NCBI RefSeq assembly: GCF_000384215.1
Contig: NZ_KB913032.1
Location: forward strand, 2,621,665 to 2,685,664
Source: Amycolatopsis alba DSM 44262
Lineage (GTDB): Bacteria > Actinomycetota > Actinomycetes > Mycobacteriales > Pseudonocardiaceae
DNA: 64,000 nt
Direction of reading: 5' to 3'
Shown: in pieces, positions 1 through 10,700 of the stretch
Layout of the letters: each line of letters opens with the position of its first letter
Position numbering within the stretch: position 1 is the first letter of the stretch
Program-made: the position numbers and the translations under genes
The notes under the pieces: model-generated
What the model saw: the letters and a program-made list of their open reading frames with translations, nothing else
Database searches by the model: none
What the model was told of the DNA's origin: nothing

Positions 1-2
1 CC

Positions 3-77
3 TCCGGTTTCGTGCTCGAGCGGGGCTGGCGACGCAGCCGCGCAGAGGTCGCGGCGTCCAGCGGCGTCGGCGAGTGA
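3..77 (+). CDS. 3' end of an upstream gene (partial)
   Basis: An open frame enters from the left edge and stops at TGA (75-77). Nearly every codon ends in G or C, as in the real genes of this window, which supports coding. Only about 24 residues are visible, ending in SSGVGE, so no function can be given. It would be the gene upstream of the defence operon, on the same strand and 95 nt before it. Confidence 0.4.
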   Translation, partial: SGFVLERGWRRSRAEVAASSGVGE

Positions 78-172
78 TCCATGACACCAGACCCTAACTT
101 CTCGGTCGGTAACGAACCCGCCGCGATGTCGACCATTCTTGTCAGTGACGTAACCAAGACCGAGAGGTAGTT

Positions 173-3034
173 GTGACGGCAACGAAGCCTGAAGCCGATG
201 GGGCGGTCGCACCTGGCTCGACGGTGCTGATCAGAGGAGAGGAATGGCTGGTCAGCGCAGTGGAAGAGACCACTGACGGGCAGCTCGTTCATGTGCAAGG
301 CCTTGGCGAGCTGGTCAGAGGCACCAGTGCGTCGTTCTACCGCAACCTCGACGAGGTCGTCCCCCTGGAGCCCGCCGACGCGACGGTCGTCACCGACGAC
401 AGTCCCCGCTACCGCACCGCCCGGCTCTGGCTGGAGTCGACGATCCGCAAGACCCCACAGCCCATCGGCGAGCAGGCGTTGTCGGTGGCCACACGGGGGC
501 TCGCCGACGCATTGAGCTACCAGCAGTCGGCAGTACGCAAGGCGCTCGATCCAGCGAACCTGAGACCACGGCTGCTCCTGGCGGACGCGGTTGGGCTCGG
601 CAAGACCCTCGAGATCGGCATGATCCTCTCGGAGCTGGTGCGCCGAGGGCGAGGTGAACGCATTCTCGTCGTGACACCCAGGCACGTGCTGGAACAAATG
701 CAGCACGAGCTCTGGTGCCGATTCGCATTGCCGTTCGTACGGCTGGACTCGGCGGGGATTCAGCGGGTGCGGCAGAAGCTGCCTGCCACCCGTAATCCGT
801 TCACCTATTTCAAGCGGGCGATCATCTCGATCGACACACTGAAGTCGGACCGCTACGTGGCGAGCCTGAGCAAACAGCGCTGGGACGCAGTGGTGATCGA
901 CGAGTCGCACAACCTGTCCAACTCGACGACGATGAACAACCGACTGGCCAGGATCCTCGCCCGTAACGCCGAGGCGTTGATCCTCGCGTCGGCGACGCCG
1001 CACAACGGGCGTGCCGACTCGTTCGCCGAACTGCTCAGACTGCTCGATCCGTCCGCAGTTCCACCGGACGGCCAGCTCGACAAGGAAGAGGTGCGCAGGC
1101 TGGTAGTGCGCAGGCACCGGCACAGCCCGGAGGTCGCACAGGTCGTCGGCGCCGACTGGGCACCGCGGCAGGAGCCGGAGAACCTTCTCGTCCCAGCGAC
1201 GACCGAGGAGAATGCGGTCGCTCGTGAGCTCGCGGACACCTGGCTTTGGCCGGGGCCAGGCGGGAGTCCTTATTCGGGACAAAACGCGTCGCTGTTTCCG
1301 TGGACCTTGGCCAAGGCGTTTCTGTCCTCACCGGCAGCCCTGCGGGAAAGCATCGACGGCAGACTTGGCAGGCTCGGCGACGACGATCAGGCCGCGCGGG
1401 AACGCCGGGCGCTGCAGGAACTTGCCGAGCTGAATGACAATTGCCGGACCTCCGCGAAGTATCAGCGGCTTGTCGAGCACCTGAAGAAGATCGGGGTCGG
1501 CAAGAACAAGCCGATCCGCGCCGTGGTGTTCGCTGAGCGGGTGGAGACGTTGCGGTGGCTTCAACGTAGTTTGCCGAAGGACCTGAAAGTGCCTGCCGAA
1601 GCCGTGGAGTTGATGCACGGCGGGCTCGCCGACGACAAGCAGCAAGCTGTCGTCGAGGCGTTCAAACAGGAACAGGCGCCGGTGCGGGTGCTGGTCACCG
1701 GGGACGTCGCGTCCGAGGGCGTCAACCTGCACGCGCAATGCCACCACCTGATTCATTACGACATCCCGTGGAGCCTGATCCGGATCGAGCAACGCAACGG
1801 CCGGATCGACCGGTACGGGCAGAAAAATCCCCCGTTGATCACTGCTTTGCTGCTTGATCCGGACGGTGAGAAGTTCGCCGGTGACGTACGGATTCTGGCC
1901 AGGCTGCTCGAGAAGGAGAACGAGGCGCACACCGCGCTCGGTGACGTCGCTTCGCTGATGGGCCACTACGACGTGAAGAGCGAGGAGGACGACATCCGCG
2001 CGGTGCTGGCCGGCCGCAAGGAGCTCGACGACGTGGTCCGCCCGGTCACGGACGTCGCCGCGGGCAACGACCTCACCGCGTTGTTCGCCCAGCTCTTCGA
2101 CACCCCCAGCACGCAGCAGCCGGCCCCGAGCCCGCCAGAGCCGACCAAAACCGGCCCCACGCTCTACCCCGACGACGTGTCCTATCTGGAGGACGCTTTA
2201 CGTCAGGCGTTCATCGACCCGACCGCGGCTCCGTCCAAAGACGGTGTTGGCTGGCGAAGGAATGTCGACTTCGGCACTGCGGAACTCGTCCCGCCACCAG
2301 ATCTGGTGCAGCGTTTCGACGTATTGCCCCAGCGGTATCTGGCTGAACGCAAAGTCACCGAGAAGCTGGTGCTGGCCACCACCCCGGCACGCGGCAAGGA
2401 CCGGCTTGCCGCCGCGCTGCGCGACGCCTCGAAACTGAGCTGGCCGGACGCGCACTACCTTGCGCCGCTGCACCCGGTGCTGGACTGGGCGGCGGACCGA
2501 GCGCTGGCCGCGTTGGGTCGCAACGAGGTGTTCGCCGTGCGCGGTTCCGTCGACGCGCCCACTGTGCTGCTGGTCGGCACGTTGACCAACAAACGCGGCC
2601 AGGTCGTCGCGGTCGCCTGGTTGACCGCCCAGTTCCCGGATCAGGAGAACCCAACCTTCGCGTTGATCGCGCCGCACGGCTCGGCACGCGATGCGTTCAT
2701 CGAACTCGGCTGGGACGAGGCCCGCACCAACCCCGGCCCGGTCGACGTCACCGGCCTGAAAGCTCTCGTCGCCCCGGCCGTTCACCAGGCTGAACGACAC
2801 GTGCGTACCTTGTTCGACGCAGCGGCCGAGGACGTGAAGAGCCGGGTCAAGCAATGGTCGGCCCGATTGGACCACTGGGAGGACGAGGCCGAGGCCCTCA
2901 TCCAACGCAGTGAACTCAAACTCCGCCGGGCAACCGTGGACCAAGAGCGGGCGATGGTGGCCGCGATGGCGCCGGACCGGCAACTGGTCCGCCCGCTGCT
3001 GGTGGTCGTTCCGGAATCCGAAGGAGAGAAATGA
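173..3034 (+). CDS. SNF2/HepA-like helicase, first gene of a defence operon (DrmD-like)
   Basis: A 953-residue superfamily 2 ATPase expected to translocate on double-stranded DNA. Visible motifs are Walker A GLGKT near residue 140, the DEAH-type box DESH near residue 243, and motif VI QRNGRIDRYGQ near residue 540, which is typical of SNF2/RapA proteins. The C-terminal third matches nothing I recognise. The GTG start follows a GAGAGG ribosome site, and the stop overlaps the next gene by 4 nt. In class 1 DISARM an SNF2 helicase (DrmD) directly precedes an adenine methylase (DrmMI), which is the order here. The DrmD-like assignment is by architecture and neighbour, not by sequence comparison. 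Confidence 0.8.
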   Translation: MTATKPEADGAVAPGSTVLIRGEEWLVSAVEETTDGQLVHVQGLGELVRGTSASFYRNLDEVVPLEPADATVVTDDSPRYRTARLWLESTIRKTPQPIGEQALSVATRGLADALSYQQSAVRKALDPANLRPRLLLADAVGLGKTLEIGMILSELVRRGRGERILVVTPRHVLEQMQHELWCRFALPFVRLDSAGIQRVRQKLPATRNPFTYFKRAIISIDTLKSDRYVASLSKQRWDAVVIDESHNLSNSTTMNNRLARILARNAEALILASATPHNGRADSFAELLRLLDPSAVPPDGQLDKEEVRRLVVRRHRHSPEVAQVVGADWAPRQEPENLLVPATTEENAVARELADTWLWPGPGGSPYSGQNASLFPWTLAKAFLSSPAALRESIDGRLGRLGDDDQAARERRALQELAELNDNCRTSAKYQRLVEHLKKIGVGKNKPIRAVVFAERVETLRWLQRSLPKDLKVPAEAVELMHGGLADDKQQAVVEAFKQEQAPVRVLVTGDVASEGVNLHAQCHHLIHYDIPWSLIRIEQRNGRIDRYGQKNPPLITALLLDPDGEKFAGDVRILARLLEKENEAHTALGDVASLMGHYDVKSEEDDIRAVLAGRKELDDVVRPVTDVAAGNDLTALFAQLFDTPSTQQPAPSPPEPTKTGPTLYPDDVSYLEDALRQAFIDPTAAPSKDGVGWRRNVDFGTAELVPPPDLVQRFDVLPQRYLAERKVTEKLVLATTPARGKDRLAAALRDASKLSWPDAHYLAPLHPVLDWAADRALAALGRNEVFAVRGSVDAPTVLLVGTLTNKRGQVVAVAWLTAQFPDQENPTFALIAPHGSARDAFIELGWDEARTNPGPVDVTGLKALVAPAVHQAERHVRTLFDAAAEDVKSRVKQWSARLDHWEDEAEALIQRSELKLRRATVDQERAMVAAMAPDRQLVRPLLVVVPESEGEK

Positions 3035-6000
3035 TGGCCGGTTCGGACGCGATCATCGTCGGTGAAGGCTGGCTCTCCGAGCACTACTTCAGCACCGACG
3101 CCACCAAGGAGTCCTTTCGCGCGAAAGTGTCGGAGCGGCGGAAATTCTGGGACGACGAAGACAAAGAAGGCCGTGATACGCCCCGGTCTAGGTTCATCAG
3201 CGCCCGTCAGGACCTGGAACGCGATCTTGCTCTGATGGCCGAGCTGCTCGACCCGTCCGCAGAGGCGGCAACCGTCCGTGACGGCCGTACCGCGGACGTT
3301 GTCGCCGCGGACGTGCATGAGCGACTGATCGGCGTCCTTGGCTTGACCGGCCACGGCCTGGTGCTCGATCGGTCCGGCCCGCTCCTTCGGGTGTCTGCCC
3401 CCGGCGTCGAGAAACATGCCCCGCTGGTGGTGCTGTCGGCTCGCCCGGTCGGCGCGGTGGAAGATCTGCTCGCCCGTGACGCGGTGACGCTGCCAGAACC
3501 GGTGCAACTCACCGAGGACGACGAGGAGATCAAGTCCGTCGCCCGGCTGACGTCGTCGTTGTTCGTCGCCGAGGAGGCCCCCGAATTCGTGCTGGTGCTT
3601 GCCGGTCGATGGGCGCTGCTGGCGGAACGGGATCGCTGGGCCGAAGGCCGCTATCTGGCAGTCGACCTGCAATTGGTTTGCGAACGTAACGACACCAAGA
3701 AGGCCGGCGAGATCGACCGGGCGCTCACCTGCTTGTCCGCGGAGTCGATCGCCCCTGACGCGGAAGGCGCCATCTGGTGGCACGGAGTGCTTGAAGCGTC
3801 TGTCAAGCACACCGTGGGGGTGTCGAAGGATCTCCGCGACGGCGTCCGTCTGTCGATCGAGATCATCGCCAACGAGGTACTCGACCGCCGCCGGGCGCAG
3901 GGCCTCGATCCGCTCCCCACCACCGAGGCACAGGAGCTGGCGAAACAGTCGCTGCGGTTCCTGTACCGCATCCTGTTCCTCCTCTACGCCGAGGCGTCAC
4001 CCGAACTCGGAGTGCTCCCAGCCGGCGCCCCGGAATACGACCAGGGTTACAGCCTCGACCGGCTGCGGGAGCTGATCCAGGTGGAACTGGCCACCCCGCA
4101 GGCCCGCAGCGGAACTCACCTGTACGAATCCCTGGCGGTGTTGTTTCGGCTGGTCGACAACGGCCACGCCCCGTTGACGGGTGACGACGAGTCGGAGGCC
4201 ACGGGAGGACTCACGTTCAATGCGCTGCGCGCCGACTTGTTCCAGCCGGCGAAGACCGCGCACATCGACGAGGTGCGGCTCGGCAATGCCGCGTTGCAGC
4301 AGGTGCTCACGCACTTGTTGCTCAGCAAGGAATCCCGTGGCAAGGACCGCGGCTTTATTTCCTATGCGGAACTCGGCATCAACCAGTTGGGCGCAGTGTA
4401 CGAGGGCCTGATGTCCTACACCGGTTTCTTCGCCGAGACCGATTTGTACGAAGTGGCCAAGGGCGGCGACAGCGTCAAGGGATCGTGGGTGGTGCCCGTC
4501 GATCGTGCGCACGACATCTCACCAGACGACTTCGTCAAGTCCATCGACCCGCGTACCGGGGAGAAACGTCCGGTGCTGCACCCGAAGGGTTCGTTCGTCT
4601 TCCGCCTTGCTGGCCGGGAGCGCCAGCAATCCGCGTCGTACTACACCCCGGAGGTCCTCACCCGTTTCACCGTCGGCCAGGCGCTGGAAGAACTGCTCGA
4701 CCAGGATGGGACAACGAGCGCGGCGGACATCCTCACGTTCACCGTGTGCGAACCCGCGCTCGGCTCCGGCGCGTTCGCGATCGAAGCGGTCCGACAGCTG
4801 GCGGACCAGTACCTCAAGCGCAGGCAAGCGGAACTCGGCATCCGGATCGATCCGGATGAGTACCCCCGCCGCTTGCAAGAGGTCAAAGCATATCTGGCGC
4901 TGCACAACGTGTACGGGGTCGACCTCAACTCCACCGCGGTGGAGCTTGCGGAAATCTCGCTCTGGCTGGACACAATGGTCTCCGGCTTGTCCGCGCCGTG
5001 GTTCGGCCTGCACCTGCGCCGCGGCAACTCCCTGGTCGGGGCACGCCGCGCGGTCTACTCCCGCAACCAGGTGAGCACCAAGTCCTGGCTCACCGAAATC
5101 CCGCGAGACATCCCGCTCACCTCGCTCGTCGACGACGTCGCGAACGATCGGATCGCCGCCGACGGCATCCATCACTTCCTCCTGCCCGCGGACGGCTGGG
5201 GCGCTGCCGCGGAAGCGAAGGAAGTCGCCGTGCTCACCCCAGACGCGGTGAAGGCTTTGAAGGAGTGGCGCAAGAAGGTCCGCACCAAACCCACCCAGAA
5301 ACAAGTGAACGCGCTCACCGAGCTCGCGCACCGGGTCGAGATGCTCTGGCAAATCACCTACCGTAGGCTCAACATAGCCGAACAGGAGATCCGACGGGAC
5401 GTTCCAGTCTGGGGCGCCGACGATCTTCCGGCTGGCGGCGCGGTGAAACGCGAACAGATCGAGACCACACTGGCCAATCCAAACGGCGCCTACCAACGCC
5501 TCCGCCGCGTCATGGACGCCTGGACCGCCTTATGGTTCTGGCCGTTAACCACCGACACGCCACCCCCGAACCTGGACGGCTGGATCGAAGCCCTACAAGG
5601 CCTGCTCGGCCGTAGCCCGGAGATCCGCAAGAAGAACTCAGGCCCGACCTTCGCCCAGGCCGCCGACTGGAACGAACTCAACCAGGCGGAAGACCTCGAA
5701 CTCACCTTTTCCGGCGCCCGGCCGGTAGCCACTGTGCTTCGCGACCACCGCTGGTTAGCGGTGTGCGAACGGGTGGCTCAACAGCAGGGTTTCTTCCACT
5801 GGAACCTGGACTTTGCCACAGTATTCGCCCGAGGCGGCTTCGACCTCCAAGTAGGAAACCCACCCTGGGTCCGCCCCGACTCTAACTTTGATGCCCTGCT
5901 GGCAGAAGGCGACCCCTGGTGGGAACTTGCGGTCAAACCGTCCGAGCAGAAGCGAGCGCAGAAACGTGAAACGACGCTTGCCCTACCCGGCATTCGTGAC

Positions 6001-7707
6001 CTCGTCATTGACGGCACCGTCGACGTGGCTTGCCTGGCCGAATTCGTCGGCTCCCCGCCTCAATATCCACACCTGCAAGGTCTCCGATCTGACCTCTATC
6101 GCTGTTTTATGGAACAAACCTGGCGGCACGTCTCACATTTCGGCACCATTGGCCTTATAAGCCTCGAATCTCATTTTACGGACGAGAATGCTGGCGATCT
6201 GCGAGCTGCAGCATATTCACGACTGAGGCAACATTGGGAGTTTATCAATGAACTTCAACTCTTTGAGATTCAGCATCAAAAGCATTATGGCGTCAACATT
6301 TATGGCACTTCGCGAGATTATGTAAAGTTCCTTAGTTCGGTGTCGATGTATCATCCCGACACCGCCATTCGTTCGCAAGAGCACGACGGATCCGGCCCCG
6401 AGCCCGGCTTCAAGGATCCCGACGGTAATTGGGATCTGCGGCCGCATCGGGACAGGATCACGACCGTCACCGACGACACGTTGGCCACCTGGCATGCGAT
6501 CCTCGAATCGGACGACGTTCCGGTCCGCCAGACCCGGATGGTCTATGCGGTCAACCGCTCCGCCTCAACCGTTCTCGACAAACTTGCCGACCTTCCCCGA
6601 ATCGGCGAGTTGGGCCTCCAATTCTCTCGTGGTTGGAATGAAACCATTGACCGAAAGAGGGGCCGGTTCGAGTCGAAATGGGGGGCGCCTGCGTCGTGGG
6701 GTGACGTAATCCTGCAAGGTCCACACCTGTTCGTGGCAACTCCATTTTACAAGGCGCCGAACGAGACGATGCTGAATCATCTCGACTGGTCGGCGACGGA
6801 CTTCGAGGCGTTGGCCACCGATGCGATACCAGTCACCGCCTACAAACCCCGAGGCAACCGAGCCCACTACGACCTCGACTACACCCATTGGGGCGACGAC
6901 AACGAGTACCCAGCTCGCGACTACTATCGCATTGCCTGGCGAGCCATGGCCGCGAACACCGGTGAACGCACCTTGATCCCGGCACTTGTTCCCCCAGGTA
7001 GCACACATGTCCACACCGTGTCGACGGTAGGGGCGCCGAACTCCGAGCAAGAGTCTTTGGTTGCCACCGCAGCGTTCATGTCGTCTTTGCTGGCTGATTT
7101 TGCCGTGCGAGTTGCACCCAAGTCGGCAATTACTGGTTCTACTATTGGTCGCCTTTCTTATACCCAAGGAGAATTCCTGCTTGAGCTCATGCTACGCACC
7201 TTGCGGTTGAATTGTGTCACGGATGCTTATGGCAAACTTTGGCAACACTGCTTCAACCAAGCATTTAGCGAGGATTCATGGGCCAGCGGATTCATGCATG
7301 CCAAGCGCTCGAACCTTGGCGACGTCGGCCCTGATTGGAACGTTGACACACCCCTCCGGATTGCAGCTGACCGACGACAGGCACTGGTGGAAATTGATGC
7401 ACTGGTTGCGTTGACTCTTGGGCTCACCGCGGACGAGTTGTGCTCGATTTACCGGACGCATTTCTCAGTGCTCTACGGGTACGATCGGAACTTCTACCAC
7501 TACGACGCCAACGGACGGCTGGTTCCTAATTCCGTGCTCACCGTGTGGCGGAAGAAGGGGGATCGGATGTCCGAGGAGGAGCGGACGGCCACCAACCAGG
7601 TCGGGAACACCTACACGTACGAGTTGCCGTTCATCACGTTGGACAGAGAGCACGACATGCGGGTGGCGTATGCGGAGTTCCAGCGGCGTCTTGAGGAGCG
7701 CTCGTGA
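3031..7707 (+). CDS. Eco57I/PglX-type adenine-specific DNA methyltransferase
   Basis: A 1,558-residue protein of the large N6-adenine methylase group used by BREX (PglX), DISARM (DrmMI) and type IIG systems. SAM motif I reads EPALGSGAFA near residue 574, preceded by SYYTPEVLTRF near 537; the catalytic motif IV is NPPW near residue 943. A target-recognition region would follow motif IV, and that is where base composition falls sharply (about 39% G+C by hand count at 6241-6360). No separate nuclease motif was recognised. ATG codons at 3031 and 3034 are both possible; the AAGGAG site at 3021-3026 is better spaced for 3034. It overlaps both neighbours by 4 nt, so the operon is translationally coupled. 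Confidence 0.85.
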   Translation: MMAGSDAIIVGEGWLSEHYFSTDATKESFRAKVSERRKFWDDEDKEGRDTPRSRFISARQDLERDLALMAELLDPSAEAATVRDGRTADVVAADVHERLIGVLGLTGHGLVLDRSGPLLRVSAPGVEKHAPLVVLSARPVGAVEDLLARDAVTLPEPVQLTEDDEEIKSVARLTSSLFVAEEAPEFVLVLAGRWALLAERDRWAEGRYLAVDLQLVCERNDTKKAGEIDRALTCLSAESIAPDAEGAIWWHGVLEASVKHTVGVSKDLRDGVRLSIEIIANEVLDRRRAQGLDPLPTTEAQELAKQSLRFLYRILFLLYAEASPELGVLPAGAPEYDQGYSLDRLRELIQVELATPQARSGTHLYESLAVLFRLVDNGHAPLTGDDESEATGGLTFNALRADLFQPAKTAHIDEVRLGNAALQQVLTHLLLSKESRGKDRGFISYAELGINQLGAVYEGLMSYTGFFAETDLYEVAKGGDSVKGSWVVPVDRAHDISPDDFVKSIDPRTGEKRPVLHPKGSFVFRLAGRERQQSASYYTPEVLTRFTVGQALEELLDQDGTTSAADILTFTVCEPALGSGAFAIEAVRQLADQYLKRRQAELGIRIDPDEYPRRLQEVKAYLALHNVYGVDLNSTAVELAEISLWLDTMVSGLSAPWFGLHLRRGNSLVGARRAVYSRNQVSTKSWLTEIPRDIPLTSLVDDVANDRIAADGIHHFLLPADGWGAAAEAKEVAVLTPDAVKALKEWRKKVRTKPTQKQVNALTELAHRVEMLWQITYRRLNIAEQEIRRDVPVWGADDLPAGGAVKREQIETTLANPNGAYQRLRRVMDAWTALWFWPLTTDTPPPNLDGWIEALQGLLGRSPEIRKKNSGPTFAQAADWNELNQAEDLELTFSGARPVATVLRDHRWLAVCERVAQQQGFFHWNLDFATVFARGGFDLQVGNPPWVRPDSNFDALLAEGDPWWELAVKPSEQKRAQKRETTLALPGIRDLVIDGTVDVACLAEFVGSPPQYPHLQGLRSDLYRCFMEQTWRHVSHFGTIGLISLESHFTDENAGDLRAAAYSRLRQHWEFINELQLFEIQHQKHYGVNIYGTSRDYVKFLSSVSMYHPDTAIRSQEHDGSGPEPGFKDPDGNWDLRPHRDRITTVTDDTLATWHAILESDDVPVRQTRMVYAVNRSASTVLDKLADLPRIGELGLQFSRGWNETIDRKRGRFESKWGAPASWGDVILQGPHLFVATPFYKAPNETMLNHLDWSATDFEALATDAIPVTAYKPRGNRAHYDLDYTHWGDDNEYPARDYYRIAWRAMAANTGERTLIPALVPPGSTHVHTVSTVGAPNSEQESLVATAAFMSSLLADFAVRVAPKSAITGSTIGRLSYTQGEFLLELMLRTLRLNCVTDAYGKLWQHCFNQAFSEDSWASGFMHAKRSNLGDVGPDWNVDTPLRIAADRRQALVEIDALVALTLGLTADELCSIYRTHFSVLYGYDRNFYHYDANGRLVPNSVLTVWRKKGDRMSEEERTATNQVGNTYTYELPFITLDREHDMRVAYAEFQRRLEERS

Positions 7708-10700
7708 GTGAGCTGCTGCCGACACTGCAGGCCGATCGGATCAGGGTCGGTCTCGTCGACTACCTGACGACCACGTTCGGACTGACCGATGGAGACGCGC
7801 GGGATGCGCTCGATCGGTTTCTCTCCGATCCGGACACCGGCATGTTCAAGGGTCCTTACGTCCGACTCCGTATGCCATTCCGTCCTGCCGACGAAGGCTG
7901 GCGAGACACTCTCGACTGGTACGAAGGCTTCCCGCCGTACGGGCACCAGGCCGCCACGTTCGCCCGACTCGCATCCTCGGTGGATGGACAGGAGCGCCGT
8001 CCGCTACCGACGCTGGTGACCACCGGCACTGGCTCCGGCAAGACCGAGGCGTTCCTGTACCCGATCATCGACCACGTCCTGCGCGCCCGGCGCAACGGCG
8101 AAAAGGGCACAAAAGCTCTGATCCTGTATCCGATGAACGCGCTCGCCAACGACCAGGCGGGCCGGCTCACCACCCTGCTCACCACGCACCGCGAACTCGC
8201 CGACGTCACCGCGGCTCTCTACACCGGTCAGGACGGAGCAACGCGCGCCAGTGTCACAAAAGATGGGCTGATCACCGACCGCGGCATCATCCAGGACACT
8301 GCACCAGACATCCTGCTCACCAATTACAAGATGCTCGACCAACTGCTGTTGCGGGTAGAGGATCAGAAGATTTGGCGGCAGTCCGCGACCAGCCTTCGTT
8401 ACGTGGTGCTCGACGAGTTCCATACCTACGACGGCGCGCAGGGTACCGACGTCGCGATGCTGCTGCGCCGCCTCGGCTTGGCGCTGAAAAGTCACTGGAA
8501 CGACGACGACCCCGACATCGACGCCGCCGCGCGACGACGCCCGCTAGGGCTCGCGGCACCGGTCGCCACCTCCGCCACCTTGGGCGACAAGGGCGACCCG
8601 ACGGTCATGCTCGACTTTGCCGCGACCGTGTTCGGCGAGGAATTCGACGCTGAAGCGGTAGTCACCGAAACCCGGCTCGGCCTCGACGAGTGGTCCGAGG
8701 GCGCAGAGCCGGGACTTGAGCCGGTCCCACTGGCCGACCTCGACGTACTGGGCATCGTGAAGAAGGTCAAGGAACTCGGGCACGACCCGACTGGTGAGCA
8801 ACTCGCGCACATCGCGCTCGGCTCGCTCTACGGCGTCGACGCGACAGCGTTCGCCGACGCCACACCGGAACGACTCAACGCTGCCTGTCGGGCGCACCCG
8901 CTGATTCATGACCTCGTCCGGCACACCGAAGCCGCGATCGCGCTCGACGACCTGGCCACTGACGTCCTCGGCACGGACCTGGAGTTCGTCGGCTACGTGA
9001 TCGGCGCGCTCGGGCACGTCCGTGCCGTCGCCGGCAGGGCAGCGTTGTCGGTGGACGTACACCAATGGGTGCGCGAGTTGACCCGCATCGACAGGACTGC
9101 CTCCGCGGCCACCCGGTTCCGCTGGAGCGACGACGGCCCGGCCGTCGCGGACGACGCCGAAGCCCGGCCATCGTTCCCGGCCATCTTCTGCAGGCACTGC
9201 GGCCGGTCTGGCTGGGGTGTCGGGCTTGCTCCGGTCGGCAACAGTCTGGCGGTCCAAGACGAAGACATCCGACGCAACCACGCCGCCCGCGAGGGCCGGT
9301 TCCGGGCTCTGCTCTACGCGCCCGCCGAAGCCGCCACAGACCTGGACGACGACCAGCCTGTCGAGAGGCTGGTGTGGTTTTCCGTTCGTCACCGAGAACT
9401 GCTCACCAGCGTTGCCGAGGACGACCCGGAACTGCGTGACGGCTGGATCTTGCCGGTGCTCACCACCACCGGTCTCGACACGGACGCCGACGCGAACAAG
9501 GACACTTGCCCGTCGTGCGGTCAGGAAGACGGTATCCGGTTCCTCGGCAGCGCGATCGCCACTCTGCTGTCGGTGTCGCTGTCCACGTTGTTCGGTACGC
9601 CGAGCCTGGACACACGCGAGAAGAAGGCACTCGTATTCACCGACTCGGTGCAGGACGCCGCACACAGGGCCGGCTTCGTGCAGGCCCGCTCGCACACCCT
9701 CACCCTGCGTTCGGTGTTCGCCGACGCCGTCGCCGACGGCCCGCTCACCCTGGACGCGCTGGTAGACGAGGTGATCCAGCAGTCGGGCGACGACCCGTTT
9801 GCCCGCTACCGGATCCTCGCCCCGGACTGCGCCGACCGGGAATCGTTCGTCCCGTTCTGGCAGGCCCCGACACTGCGCGCGGTACGCGCGGCCGTGCGGT
9901 CCAGGGTACGTAAACGGCTCGCGCTCGCCGCCGCACTGGAGTTCGGACTCAACTCGCGGACAGGGCGAACGCTGGAACTCACCGGCACAGTCGCCGTCGA
10001 GGTGGAAGCCGGGACGCCGCAACGCATCGCCGGAGTTGCACGGTCCGCGCTGACAGGTACGTCTTGGCAGGACAAACTCTTCAGCGATCCACGCTCCGAC
10101 GCGACGATGATCGCGTGGGTACGTGGCGTATTGGACCGGATGCGCGCGCAGGGCGCCATCGACCACCCCTGGTTCGACCGGCTACGCACCGAAGACGGCC
10201 GGGATTGGTCGATCTGGGGCGGCCGGCCACGCAGCGAAGGCATGCCCGCGTTCCCCAGAAACCGCCCCGCTCCTGCATACCCGAAGGTCGGTGGGACCGG
10301 CGCCACCGGACGCGGTGTGGACGCCGTCACCTCATCCCAGTCCTGGTACGCCCGCTGGACCAGCCGAGTGCTCGACGTGTCCCCGCTGGACGGCGGGCGG
10401 CTGGCCAAGCTCTTGTTCGATCGGCTCGCCCGCGACGGTGTGCTTAGCACGACCATCAGCGACGCCGGTGCCACTGTGTACGCCATCCCAGCCTCTGGTG
10501 TCGTGGTCGCGCCGCCGGACACCGCGCCGCGTCTGCTGGTCTGCGACACCTGTCGCGCTGTGACACCCGGCTCGTCCGCCGCCATCGACCAGCTCATCGC
10601 TGCGCCCTGTTTGCACGACCGTTGCCGCGGGAGGCTGCGGGTAGAGGAGTCGCCGGACAACTTCTACCGGCGTCTTTACGCATCCCCGGACATGCGGCGC

